This document shows positions 9,161-19,800 of a stretch of DNA of 64,000 nt, in pieces. The translations under genes and the position numbers were made by a program. Each line of letters starts with the position of its first letter. Position 1 is the first letter of the stretch. The notes beneath the pieces were generated by a model, which made no database searches, had not been told where the DNA came from, and was given only the letters and a program-made list of their open reading frames with translations. The stretch spans positions 124,001 through 188,000 of the forward strand of contig NZ_JAKMCS010000008.1 in NCBI RefSeq assembly GCF_022662195.1, given 5' to 3'. The stretch comes from Aestuariivivens insulae. GTDB lineage: Bacteria; Bacteroidota; Bacteroidia; Flavobacteriales; Flavobacteriaceae.

Positions 9161-9375
9161 TTAAGGATCTCAAAAATAGTTGTTAAAAATGGATGGTTTT
9201 AGTATTGAAATAAAGACTAAAGTAAAATATTTAAACTAGTTTGACTTGGTTAAAAGCAAAAGGTTTAAGGGTTTTAGATGAAAATGTAAAAAAAAGTTAT
9301 TATGGAATCTTTGAGACTATTTTTTCTTACAATAAAGCCTAGGATTTATTGGTTTAACTCTCAATTAACAGTAAA

Positions 9376-12300
9376 CTATCGCTTTAAAGTAAAATGTCCC
9401 ATGAAATTTCTACCGTCACTAAGTACAACACTGAACCAATAATCGTCCGTTGGCATGAGCGTGCCATTAAAGGTGCCGTCCCAACCCTGTGAAAGGGGAG
9501 CGAGCTGTTTGAGCAGTTTTCCAAAGCGGTCATAGATATGGATATTGCTGTTGGCCTGTAGGGCACTCAGTCCCTTGATTTGCCAGTAATCGTTACTGCC
9601 ATCGCCATTGGGGGTAAAGAACTTCCTGTAGCCCACCACATAGACGTCAAGCTCAGTCGTTCCACAGATGTCGTCCTTGACGAATAATGTATAGATGCCC
9701 GCCCTTACATTATTGAACACGTTGCTGTCCTGATAAGGGAAGACCACTTCGCCATCCTTGGATTCCAATGCAAACTGATAGGCTCCAGAGCCCAAGCTAG
9801 CTGGGTTGTTAATGGTCACCGAGTTGTTCTCGGAAATATCTATAATGGTAAGGTCATCCTGCGTGATTGTGGCCCTTTCTGAAGCCTTGACCGAAACAGT
9901 TTTGTTGCGTGGGCAACCTGTAGCTTTGTTTGTTATGGTGATGGTATAAACCCCCGGTTCGGAGACAGGCAATGCCTTATCGTTTGAAAGTACTGTACCA
10001 TCTTCGAAAACCCATTCATAGTTGTAATCTAATGGATTTGTTATATCTGGGTCCAGCAGCACCGTAAACGATGGATCCGAGGTGCATACGATCTCTTCTT
10101 CAACAATTGAAAAATCGGGTAGGGGGTTTACCTTAAGGTCAATGGTTGTAGTGGCTATACAGTCTAGGTTATTGGGGTTTATGACCCTTACGGCTATGGT
10201 CTGGTCGCTTGAGTTTAATGGATTGGGTAGGGAGGGGCTGTCCGCTACAGGTGTTCCATTTTCATCAATATAATCAAAATAGATGGCCATTGTTTGGGAA
10301 CCCAGAACGGTACCCTTAAAGTTGGAGGTGTCAAAAGGGTAAATCCCATCATTCTCGTCATCCCCGGCATCGCCATCGCATACCACTTGTTGTGGGACAG
10401 GACTCGCTATGATGGGCTGTTCGTCGACTTTGAACTCCAGTGTGGTTTCGTCAGAACAGGGACCATCGGGGTCTTGGGTATTGTTGTTGGTGACCACTAT
10501 GGTAATGGTCTGGCCTTCTGTCAAAAAAGGATTTGGTAAAGGGCTTGACAATTCGGCTCCCGATTCATCAAAATATCTAATGTTGACGTCTGCTGGGTTT
10601 TGGCTTCCCAATACGGTGCTTTCCACTAGCGATGTATTGAAGGGATAGCTCATTACGGTATCGCTGGTGTCATGGTCGCACTGTCTGCCTATCGTTACGG
10701 GATTGGCCTTTGGCAAGGCTTCTACGTTTAATAGGCCGGGGAATTCCTTTAGCCCTAAACAATCGTTGTTCAGATCACTCTTTACGCGCCCCCATAGGTC
10801 CTGGCTGGGCGATGTGATGTTTTCATAGTTGTCGGTATCCGTAATTTCATTTATTTCCAGTTCGGCATCTGTGTAGCTTTCATAAAAATGGGCCGTTACG
10901 TTGATGGTAGAAAAAATAGTGGTCTCGATATGGTCTTGTATATCGGTCAGGTCGAAGGTGGCAATGCCATCCCTTTGGTCCAAACCATCGTCACATTGGT
11001 AAAGCGGATTGGGGCTATAGCTATCTAATGCAATACTGGAAGGGTTTACCACCAAATCCAACGGTTCCACGCGCGAGCAACCGTTAGGGTTTTCTATCCT
11101 AATCCAAATGGTTTCCGTGGCAAAGCCAAGGCCGTCTTGGTAACTTTCGGGGTTTGCAATGTTGGTGCCTCCATTTTCGGCTTCAGTTTGGTCTTCGTAA
11201 TAGGTAAAGCTTAGGCCCTCAACAATGTAATTGGGGTTTATCTCTTCCTTGATCCAATCCAGGGTTAGATTGAAATATGCCTGGCCATCGTTGCTGCTGT
11301 CATCGCATTGGGTATAGGTACTGGGGGGCGAGGTTACGGGCAAGCTGTAGACCTCAATTTCAAAAGACGTATCGGCGTAACAATCGGTAAAGGCATTGTT
11401 GGTCATGCGTACATAGATGGTCTGCCCTCCCTGGACCGTATTCTCGAAGTTGGCGGGATCGCTTATTGGACTGGAGAAAGTAGCATCCGTAAAATAGGAT
11501 AGGGTAAAGTCTGTGGCCGATTGGTTGTTAAGGATGTCCGTTTCCCGTTGGGTTAGATCGAACACCTTATAGCCATCGGTATCGGAACCAACCGACGAAT
11601 CGTCACATTCGCTAATGGGAGCAATGCTATCTGGACCTAAAGGAAAAGCAGAATCATAGACCTCCAAGCCAAAACTGGATATGGCATAGCAACTGGTATT
11701 GGCATCGTTCTGCACCCTGGCAAAAATGGTGGCATTACCGCTTTCAAAAGCACTTGGTGTTGGGATGGCTGGGGTGCCGGCTTGTGCATTTGGTAGCGAA
11801 GTGTGATAGGAAACTGTTACATCTGTTTGAGCTTCTTTAATATCATCATACCTGTCCAGTAAATTAAATATTGCAAATCCATCAATATTACCACAGGCCT
11901 TTATATTTTGAGGAGTGGCAGCATTAGGAATGGACTGCACCTCTACCGTAAAGCTTTCTGTATACATATTACCACATTGTTCGGTAATTTCTACTTGATA
12001 GGTTGTTGTAGAAGTTGGGGAAAAAATTGGTTTTGGGGATGTGGGATCACTAACACCTGTAATTGGTGTCCAATTATAGGAAGCAGCCCCAGAAACGGTG
12101 GCATCTATAGTATTTATAGTATCTCCAATACAAATATTTTGATTCTGTAAGGTTAAATGTTTAACAAAGGTAACACGTTTAAAACAAACTTTTTGTTCAT
12201 TACTAAAACCTCCGGTAGAGCCAGTAAATCCGAAATAGGCTATTGAATTTCCGTTTAAGGCAAGGTTGACAATATCCCCAGTATAGGTTATTTCTTGAAC

Positions 12301-12834
12301 ACAATCTTTAGCTATTATTATGGTTTTTGTGGTAGCATTCCAAGAAAACTTTATTTCATGAAATTTTCCATTTTCAATATTGGGTAATTCTGCGATCGCT
12401 AAATCTGAATTATGATTGGAGTTTCCATTAATCATAAGTCCAATATGATCTGCAGCAGGATCGTTATAGTCTGTATTTTGCCAAGTATCAAATTCTACAG
12501 CTAGAGAATGTGAAATTCCACCATATCCAATTTCTCCACCTAGACCACCCAATTCAGGTACTGAATTTGGTTTAAAAACAAGAGCTATTCCATCCGCACC
12601 ATTATCATTATTGACACCAAAGTAGGCGTCGAAAACTATTTCAAAATCTTCTGTAAAATCTATTTGATTGGTATACCATACGGCTCCATATTGGTTTACG
12701 GCATCAGGCGTTATAAGGTAACAATTATTCCCTTGGTTAACAGCATTGCCAATTAGTTGGGCATTTAGTTGGGCAAAAGCTTTTGGACTGTAAAAACAGA
12801 GGCAAAGAGAGAATAAAATTACAATTCTTGACAT
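9376..12834 (-). CDS. T9SS type B secreted protein B with L-type lectin head
   Basis: 1152 residues. The signal peptide ends at KAFAQ (residue 22). Residues about 23-230 match bacterial L-type (legume-like) lectins: a jelly roll with FEIVFDAYFG, GADGIALVF, a glycine-rich GGLGGEIGYGG loop and SLAVEFDTWQN. Such heads usually bind carbohydrate, though sugar specificity cannot be read here. A PKD-like domain (about 235-310) precedes six modules of about 90 residues, each opening with CDD, CDH, CDG or CGN, having a second Cys near the end and an IYVR-type strand. Then come a PKD-like domain and the type B sorting domain ending GHFTLKR. It is separated from gene A by 215 bp and from C by 109 bp. 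From the middle to the end the DNA is a near-copy of gene C. Likely a cell-surface or released carbohydrate-binding adhesin. Confidence 0.91.
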   Translation of the reverse strand: MSRIVILFSLCLCFYSPKAFAQLNAQLIGNAVNQGNNCYLITPDAVNQYGAVWYTNQIDFTEDFEIVFDAYFGVNNDNGADGIALVFKPNSVPELGGLGGEIGYGGISHSLAVEFDTWQNTDYNDPAADHIGLMINGNSNHNSDLAIAELPNIENGKFHEIKFSWNATTKTIIIAKDCVQEITYTGDIVNLALNGNSIAYFGFTGSTGGFSNEQKVCFKRVTFVKHLTLQNQNICIGDTINTIDATVSGAASYNWTPITGVSDPTSPKPIFSPTSTTTYQVEITEQCGNMYTESFTVEVQSIPNAATPQNIKACGNIDGFAIFNLLDRYDDIKEAQTDVTVSYHTSLPNAQAGTPAIPTPSAFESGNATIFARVQNDANTSCYAISSFGLEVYDSAFPLGPDSIAPISECDDSSVGSDTDGYKVFDLTQRETDILNNQSATDFTLSYFTDATFSSPISDPANFENTVQGGQTIYVRMTNNAFTDCYADTSFEIEVYSLPVTSPPSTYTQCDDSSNDGQAYFNLTLDWIKEEINPNYIVEGLSFTYYEDQTEAENGGTNIANPESYQDGLGFATETIWIRIENPNGCSRVEPLDLVVNPSSIALDSYSPNPLYQCDDGLDQRDGIATFDLTDIQDHIETTIFSTINVTAHFYESYTDAELEINEITDTDNYENITSPSQDLWGRVKSDLNNDCLGLKEFPGLLNVEALPKANPVTIGRQCDHDTSDTVMSYPFNTSLVESTVLGSQNPADVNIRYFDESGAELSSPLPNPFLTEGQTITIVVTNNNTQDPDGPCSDETTLEFKVDEQPIIASPVPQQVVCDGDAGDDENDGIYPFDTSNFKGTVLGSQTMAIYFDYIDENGTPVADSPSLPNPLNSSDQTIAVRVINPNNLDCIATTTIDLKVNPLPDFSIVEEEIVCTSDPSFTVLLDPDITNPLDYNYEWVFEDGTVLSNDKALPVSEPGVYTITITNKATGCPRNKTVSVKASERATITQDDLTIIDISENNSVTINNPASLGSGAYQFALESKDGEVVFPYQDSNVFNNVRAGIYTLFVKDDICGTTELDVYVVGYRKFFTPNGDGSNDYWQIKGLSALQANSNIHIYDRFGKLLKQLAPLSQGWDGTFNGTLMPTDDYWFSVVLSDGRNFMGHFTLKR
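9377..11783. repeat. 2.4-kb near-identical block, copy in gene B
   Basis: Aligned without an indel to 12945-15351 in gene C (constant offset 3568). Similarity begins at the stop codons and ends abruptly inside the first shared module, at GGGTGCCGGCTT, beyond which the two genes are unrelated. It covers five Cys modules, the PKD-like domain and the sorting domain. Confidence 0.92.
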
Positions 12835-12943
12835 TATTAGAATATTAAAAATGTGAATGTAAAGTTTTTAAAACCAAAGCCATAACATTTAATAGTTTTT
12901 TGATATACTAAACTTGATTTATAAAATGGCGTCATATGAAGCT

Positions 12944-15900
12944 TTATCGCTTTAAAGTAAAATGCCCCATGAAATTTCTACCGTCACTAAGTACAACACT
13001 GAACCAATAATCGTCCGTTGGCATGAGCGTGCCATTAAAGGTGCCGTCCCAGCCCTGTGAAAGTGGAGCGAGCTGTTTGAGCAGTTTTCCAAAGCGGTCA
13101 TAGATATGGATATTGCTGTTGGCCTGTAGGGCACTCAGTCCCTGGATTTGCCAGTAATCGTTACTGCCATCTCCATTTGGGGTAAAGAACTTTCTGTAGC
13201 CCACCACATAGAGGTCAAGCTCAGTCGTTCCACAGATATCGTCCTTGACGAATAATGTATAGATGCCCGCCCTTACATTATTGAACACGTTGCTGTCCTG
13301 ATAAGGGAAGACCACCTCACCATCCTTGGATCCCAATGCAAACTGATAGGTTCCAGATCCCAAGCTAGCTGGGTTGTTAATGGTCACCGAATTGTTCTCT
13401 GAAATATCCACAATGGTCAGGTCGTCCTGGGTGATGGAGGCCTTTTCTGAAGCCTTTACCGAAACGGTCTTGTTGCGTGGGCAAAGCGTTGTTGGGTTGG
13501 TAATGGTGATGGTATAATCCCCTGGTTCGGAGACAGGCAATGCCTTATCGTTTGAAAGTACCATGCCATCTTCGAAAACCCATTCATAGTTGTAATCTAA
13601 TGGATTTGCTATATCTGGGTCCAGCAGCACCGTAAACGATGGATCCGAGGTGCATACGATCTCTTCTTCAACAATTGAAAAATCGGGTAGGGGGTTTACC
13701 TTAAGGTCAATGGTTGTAGTGGCTATACAGTCTAGGTTATTGGGGTTTATGACCCTTACGGCTATGGTCTGGTCGCTTGAGTTTAATGGATTGGGTAGGG
13801 AGGGGCTATCCGCTACAGGTGTTCCATTTTCATCAATATAATCAAAATAGATAGCCATTGTTTGGGAGCCCAGTACGGTACCCTTAAAGTTGGAGGTGTC
13901 AAAAGGGTAAATCCCATCATTCTCGTCATCCCCGGCATCGCCATCGCATACCACTTGTTGTGGGACAGGACTTGCTATGATGGGCTGTTCGTCAACTATG
14001 AACTCCAGTGTGGTTTCGTCAGAACAGGGGCCATCGGGGTCTTGGGTATTGTTGTTGGTGACCACTATGGTAATGGTCTGGCCTTCTGTCAAAAAAGGAT
14101 TTGGTAAAGGGCTTGACAATTCGGCTCCCGATTCATCAAAATACCTAATGTTAACGTCTGCTGGGTTTTGGCTTCCCAATACGGTGCTTTCCACTAGCGA
14201 TGTATTGAAGGGATAGCTCATTACGGTATCGCTGGTGTCATGGTCGCACTGTCTGCCTATCGTTACGGGATTGGCCTTTGGCAAGGCTTCTACGTTTAAT
14301 AGGCCGGGGAATTCCTTTAGCCCTAAGCAATCGTTGTTCAGATCACTCTTTACGCGTACCCATAGGTCCTGGCTGGGCGATGTGATATTTTCATAGTTAT
14401 CGGTATCTGTAATTTCATTTATTTCCAGTTCGGCATCTGTGTAGCTTTCATAAAAATGGGCCGTTACGTTGATGGTAGAAAAAATAGTGGTCTCGATATG
14501 GTCTTGTATATCGGTCAGGTCGAAGGTGGCAATGCCATCCCTTTGGTCCAAACCATCGTCACATTGGTAAAGCGGATTGGGGCTATAGTTATCCAATGCA
14601 ATACTGGAAGGGTTTACCACCAAATCCAACGGCTCCACACGCGAGCAACCGTTAGGGTTTTCTATCCTAATCCAAATGGTTTCCGTGGCAAAGCCAAGGC
14701 CGTCTTGGTAACTTTCGGGGTTTGCAATGTTGGTGCCTCCATTTTCGGCTTCAGTTTGGTCTTCGTAATAGGTAAAGCTTAGGCCCTCTGAAATGTAATT
14801 GGGATTTATCTCTTCCTTGATCCAATCTAGGGTTAGATTGAAATATGCCTGGCCATCGTTACTGCTGTCATCGCATTGGGTATAGGTACTGGGGGGCGAG
14901 GTTACGGGCAGGCTGTAGACCTCAATTTCAAAAGACGTATCGGCGTAACAATCGGTAAAGGCATTATTGGTCATGCGCACATAGATGGTCTGCCCTCCCT
15001 GGACCGTATTCTCGAAGTTGGCGGGATCGCTTATTGGACTGGAGAAAGTAGCATCTGTAAAATAGGATAGGGTAAAGTCTGTGGCCGATTGGTTGTTAAG
15101 GATGTCCGTTTCCCGTTGGGTTAGGTCGAACACCTTATAGCCATCGGTATCGGAACCAACCGACGAATCGTCACATTCGCTAATGGGCGCTATGCTATCT
15201 GGACCTAAAGGGAATGCAGAGTCATAGACCTCCAAGCCAAAACTGGATATGGCATAGCAACTGGTATTGGCATCGTTTTGTACCCTGGCAAAAATGGTGG
15301 CATTACCGCTTTCAAAAGCACTTGGTGTTGGGATGGCTGGGGTGCCGGCTTCGGCTTCGGGCTTAGAAGCATGGAAGCTTATGGTCATGCCTACCGTTGT
15401 ATTTATAAAGCCGCTTTGTGAGGTTAGATCGAAAGGCATGGTTTTGTTGTTGTCATCATCACACAAATGCATGGGAGGAGCAGTATTGGCATAAGTTCGA
15501 TAATAGGACACTGGGCTTGAAAAGAAATGACAGTTGGTGTTGAGTAAATTATCTGGATTATGGGCAAATTTGAGCCTTAGTTGATGAAAGCTACCCGAAT
15601 CTATGGTGTAATTGAGTGTGCCGGATGTTTCACCTGTGATGTCTGTCCATATGCCAAGTTCAGTAGAGGCTTGCCATTGCATTACAAAGCTGGCAGGTAT
15701 ATTGGCTGTTAGGCTTACGGGCTGATTATTTGTGTCTGTAAGACAATAGCTTTGGTCGTTTATGACATTGTTGGTTAATTGATCAGTGATGTCTATTTTT
15801 GGACCACATGGTCTTACTTCTATATCGTCTATTGCCAAATCATTCCCTTGTGTTCCCGAGACATTGTTTTTTAACATAAAGTAAATATTCTCTGTACCAG

Positions 15901-16516
15901 AGGGTACTGTAAACACCAAGCTTTTGCGGTGCCACCTATTAGCTCCAACACCTTCAATAGGGCCGGTATTAGTGTCAACTATACTACCAATACTTTGATC
16001 GTTTATATCCGTAAAGCCTATGATGAGTTTAATATTAGGGTCAAAAAAATAATTTGGACCATTGGTTTTGGCAAACCAGGCAGACAGCTCGTATTCAATA
16101 TCCTCGCATAGCCCATCAATTTTTTGGGCGTAGAATACCTTAAGCTCTTCCTTGGCATCGCAATAGTATAAATACCCATTGGGGTTGCCTGTATGATCGG
16201 GAAAGCTATCGTTCCACCCAGCACCTCCAGGTGCGGCATCTTTAGGGTCTTTCATGATGCCATATTGGTCCCATGAAACAGACCCAGACCCTACATAAGT
16301 ATATAAACTAGCAGGTCTATAATTTGGGTGTACGTTTGTATTTGGGTCTTGATTTAAAGAGGGACCCAATCTATTGGTTCCAGAGCCGAAGTTTTCAATA
16401 AATACAGGATTTCCTAAAGAACATGTCGATTGGGAATTGGAAATTTGGGTAAAAATTAAAAAGACCAGAATATTTATTAAGGACTTAAATGGAGTGTTGA
16501 TAGCTTTGGGTTTCAC
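12944..16516 (-). CDS. T9SS type B secreted protein C with jelly-roll-like head
   Basis: 1190 residues. A signal peptide ends near NSQ (residue 29). Residues about 30-235 form a beta-rich head (CSLGNPVFIENFGSG ... WHRKSLVFTVPSG ... AIDDIEVRPCG) of the kind common at the N-terminus of flavobacterial T9SS cargo, resembling carbohydrate-binding jelly rolls; no precise family is claimed. An Ig-like segment follows (about 240-340), then six Cys modules, of which the last five are near-copies of those in gene B, then the PKD-like and type B sorting domains ending GHFTLKR. A TATATTTG box on the minus strand (16542-16549), 26 bp upstream of the start, could be its -7 element, but no -33 element is evident. 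The DNA of the tail is a mosaic of A-like and B-like sequence. Confidence 0.9.
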   Translation of the reverse strand: MKPKAINTPFKSLINILVFLIFTQISNSQSTCSLGNPVFIENFGSGTNRLGPSLNQDPNTNVHPNYRPASLYTYVGSGSVSWDQYGIMKDPKDAAPGGAGWNDSFPDHTGNPNGYLYYCDAKEELKVFYAQKIDGLCEDIEYELSAWFAKTNGPNYFFDPNIKLIIGFTDINDQSIGSIVDTNTGPIEGVGANRWHRKSLVFTVPSGTENIYFMLKNNVSGTQGNDLAIDDIEVRPCGPKIDITDQLTNNVINDQSYCLTDTNNQPVSLTANIPASFVMQWQASTELGIWTDITGETSGTLNYTIDSGSFHQLRLKFAHNPDNLLNTNCHFFSSPVSYYRTYANTAPPMHLCDDDNNKTMPFDLTSQSGFINTTVGMTISFHASKPEAEAGTPAIPTPSAFESGNATIFARVQNDANTSCYAISSFGLEVYDSAFPLGPDSIAPISECDDSSVGSDTDGYKVFDLTQRETDILNNQSATDFTLSYFTDATFSSPISDPANFENTVQGGQTIYVRMTNNAFTDCYADTSFEIEVYSLPVTSPPSTYTQCDDSSNDGQAYFNLTLDWIKEEINPNYISEGLSFTYYEDQTEAENGGTNIANPESYQDGLGFATETIWIRIENPNGCSRVEPLDLVVNPSSIALDNYSPNPLYQCDDGLDQRDGIATFDLTDIQDHIETTIFSTINVTAHFYESYTDAELEINEITDTDNYENITSPSQDLWVRVKSDLNNDCLGLKEFPGLLNVEALPKANPVTIGRQCDHDTSDTVMSYPFNTSLVESTVLGSQNPADVNIRYFDESGAELSSPLPNPFLTEGQTITIVVTNNNTQDPDGPCSDETTLEFIVDEQPIIASPVPQQVVCDGDAGDDENDGIYPFDTSNFKGTVLGSQTMAIYFDYIDENGTPVADSPSLPNPLNSSDQTIAVRVINPNNLDCIATTTIDLKVNPLPDFSIVEEEIVCTSDPSFTVLLDPDIANPLDYNYEWVFEDGMVLSNDKALPVSEPGDYTITITNPTTLCPRNKTVSVKASEKASITQDDLTIVDISENNSVTINNPASLGSGTYQFALGSKDGEVVFPYQDSNVFNNVRAGIYTLFVKDDICGTTELDLYVVGYRKFFTPNGDGSNDYWQIQGLSALQANSNIHIYDRFGKLLKQLAPLSQGWDGTFNGTLMPTDDYWFSVVLSDGRNFMGHFTLKR
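12945..15351. repeat. 2.4-kb near-identical block, copy in gene C (mosaic)
   Basis: Partner of 9377-11783. Most of it follows the gene B variants, but from about 13090 to 13540 it carries the gene A variants instead (for example GGGCAAAGCGTTGTTGGG at 13481-13498, identical to A; B differs there). It returns to B-like sequence by about 13580. Confidence 0.88.
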
Positions 16517-16564
16517 ATTGTTTTTTTAGTAAACTGGCTAACAAATATATAATTAAGTACTTAA

Positions 16565-16802
16565 CCCGTTGTGTATTTTGATAAAATTTTGTCAAACTGC
16601 CCATTCGGGAGGTTGGTTTGATTGAATTTTATGATTGAAATGAGTAAAATTTGTACTTCGGCTCTACTCAGCGGAACTAACTAGAATTTACCTTTAGGCA
16701 GAAAAGAGTTTTAATTTTTGAAATAGTTCTCGATACGTCTCGCCTTTGGCGGACACTCGAACCGACATTTGTTGAATTATTTGGCCCAAAATGCACAACG
16801 GG
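16565..16802. repeat. 238-bp element with 16-bp terminal inverted repeats
   Basis: The 307-bp gap between genes C and D holds CCCGTTGTGTATTTTG (16565-16580) and its inverse CAAAATGCACAACGGG (16787-16802), matching at 15 of 16 positions. Inside is a second imperfect palindrome, GTTCTCGATACGTCTCGCC with GGCGGACACTCGAACCGA (about 16726-16766). No open frame lies inside. This could be a miniature transposon-like element or a cassette remnant; no target-site duplication is clear. The rest of the gap is featureless AT-rich DNA that must carry the gene C promoter. Confidence 0.5.
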
Positions 16803-16823
16803 TGTCTTAATAAAAAAATTAAG

Positions 16824-19800
16824 CTATCTTTTTAAAGCAAAATGTCCTCTAATATTAAAAGCTTCTCCGTTATGTATAATGTCTGCTGAAAACCAATAGT
16901 CATCGGCTGGCATAGGCTGTCCATTAAAGGTACCATCCCAACCAATGGCTGTATATGGTAACATCTTTATTAGCTTGCCGTGTCTATTATAAATATAAAC
17001 TTGGGTGCCTGGTAAACGGTCTATTCCCACAATGTGCCAAGTATCGAAGGCGCCATCATTATTTGGGGTTACAAATTTAGGGATGTCTATTACAAATACA
17101 TCGGTGTAAATAGGTTCACAGCCATTTAGGTCTATAATGGTAACGATATGGGGACCCAAACTTACATTATTAAAAATATTGGAATCTTGTGGAGTGCCTC
17201 CGTCTAAAGCAAATTGATAATCGCCAAGGCCACTAACGGTAACAGTAATGGTATTGGGGTCTGTAAAGTCAGCAGTTGCAGTAGCTTCTAATGTAGCTTG
17301 TTCAGATTCGATAAGAGTAAACTCTTTTTTGTAAGAACAACCTAAATCTGTAGTTACGGTCACCCAATGGTCGCCCAAATCGGTTAGGTCTACAGATATT
17401 GCTGAAGTTGTTCGTCCATCCCACCATTCGTAGGTATCTGTTGGGTTTCCAGTATCTGCATTTAGTATTGCTGGTAGGTCGTTATGACATAATGGTATTA
17501 CATCATCAAGAGGCACTACAGGTAATGGGTTTATAATGGTTTGGAACTGGGTAGTACTATAGCAATTTGTGTTTTCATTTTCTAATCGGGCATAGATAGT
17601 TTGTCCATTATAGGCTTCATAGGCCGTTTTGTCTAATTGGTCATCTGCATAGCCCGTATTGGCTTTATCAATATCATCATAATAAGTAACGCTATAAATG
17701 GCCGGATCTTGACTGCCGCGAATCGCATCATCATAGTCTTCCAATTGGAATTCCAGTCCTGGTTCGTAATCGTCATTACATTCAGTGGGATTGGTAATGA
17801 TATTGGCTATGGGATTCGGGTAGATTACGATCTCGAAATCGGCATAGCTTGTACACCCTATATCATTATCTGTAATGGCTGCTGTAATGGTATAGGAGCC
17901 TAAAACATTATAATTAAATTGTTTGTTGGTGATTTCAGTATTATTGCTATCATAATAAACAATGGCACTATTAATTGCACTGCTTACCAGATGTGTATCG
18001 ACTTCCGATAGATCTACACTATTGGTATCTGTTTCACAAAACGGATATGGCGCAAAGGAGAAAACAGAAGGGGGAATATTTACTTGCAGTTGCAATGGGA
18101 ATACTTCATTAGACCTACAAAGTTCATTATTGGAATTATTGCTAACGGCTATGGCTTCCACATAAATGGTTTTGGCAGAACTGGAGTAGTTGTTGATATC
18201 TGAACTGGCAATAGGAGCAATACCCTTGTTATTGCTATCCATTCCTTCATAAAAATTATACTCCAATCGGATATCGAAACCTTGCCGTACGTTGGGCACA
18301 TTAATTGAAGCGGTACTTAGATCAAAGATTGCAGTTGTGCTGTTGCTATCTAGTGCACAACTAGGAGCTATACTTGCGGCATCAATAAGTGGCGTAGGAT
18401 AAATTTCGTATGAGATGGTTTCTATAATGGGACATCTAGAGTCGTTGGCGTTTTCAATTCTAGCATAAAACACACCTTGTCTTTCTGCTGAAAAAAACTG
18501 ATCTCCTAGGTCTGGTGTACTGGCGTTATCGGCTTCGTTAAAGGTTTCCCAGAATCGAACGCTAAGCGGGTTTGGAGCGCCCGATTCTATATCTTGTCGT
18601 ATGGGAATTAAATCAAATTCATGCTCATAGTCTCCGTTTCGGCATTCCGGTACTAAGTTTCTTGTAAAGTTTTGGTTGTATTCAGGGTAAAATGAAATGG
18701 TTACTGTAAAGCTTCCCAAGGTGTTACATTCAACATTTGAAATATGACGTACGACAAACTGTATAGTTTCGCCATCTACTGGGGAATAGTAACTATATTT
18801 ATATATAGGCGTGGCATCTACCAATGGTGTACCATCGTTTTTAAAATATAAGACTTCATTTTGATTGTTTCCATTTAAAATAGTAGGGTCGAAATCTACA
18901 AATCGATAGGTCGGCGCTGTATTTGTATTAGTACAGATTGGTAGTTGGCTAACGGTAGCAGGAACTGGTTTTTGGCTCACTATAAATCGAATGGAGGTGT
19001 AAGCCGGACATGTTGTTGTACCGGTATTATCGGTAACTTCAGCAAAAACCAATTGGTTTCTAATGGCTGTATCGTATGTGCTTAGATTGCTGTTACTAAG
19101 TGGCGTGGCCGTATTGTTAGGGTCTCTTGGGTCTACATCGTAAAATGAAATGCTAAAATCGGCTGGATTGCCATTGATGATATCGTCAATATAGTCGTTG
19201 AGGTCTACTGTTGTAGAACTGCTAGTCCCATCGTTACACAGGTATTGTATTGGTACTTGATTGACATCTGGTGCTGGAATGATTTCTAAGTTAAACGATC
19301 TTACCTTAAAACATCTAATGTCACTATTGTTAACCAATTGCACATATAAAGTTTGAGTGCCCGAAACATTATTTAGCGTATAAATTTGATTGGTTCCATC
19401 ATTTGCATAAGTTTCTGATTGAAAATAACGTACAGAAATACCTGTATTGCCATTGGTGACATGGCTATCTAGGGTGTATAGATCTATAGAGGTCACACCA
19501 TCGCTATTGGTATCGCAATAGGTTGTGTCTTGTGGATCTGTAACCGTAAATGGATTGATATCCAATTCTATTTCTGTTTCTTCAGTACAACCGTTACGTT
19601 CTAGGGTGAGGTATAAGGTGGTAAGACCTGTAAGCATGAACGAGCTACCTGCAGGTAATTCACTAGCATTACTTCTTGAGCTATCCGTATAAAATTTAAT
19701 GCTTATTTCCGTTGCTATTTCTTGAACGGTACTGGTGATGTAGTTGGATAAACTGTTTATGAAAATTTCTTCTTCACCATCTTCATTATTATCACAATAT

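Noticed and set aside
9171-9178. TATTTTTG on the minus strand as promoter of gene A
   Set aside because: It would leave only a few bases of leader and has no -33 partner, so I did not list it.
9384-15494. Many 60-110 codon frames on both strands inside genes A to F, some conserved between the copies
   Set aside because: They are shadows of the long genes: their conservation follows only from the DNA duplication, they lack family features and each overlaps a large, clearly coding gene.
16565-16802. attC-like integron site
   Set aside because: The ends do not fit the RYYYAAC/GTTRRRY core pairs, and no cassette array or integrase is near.
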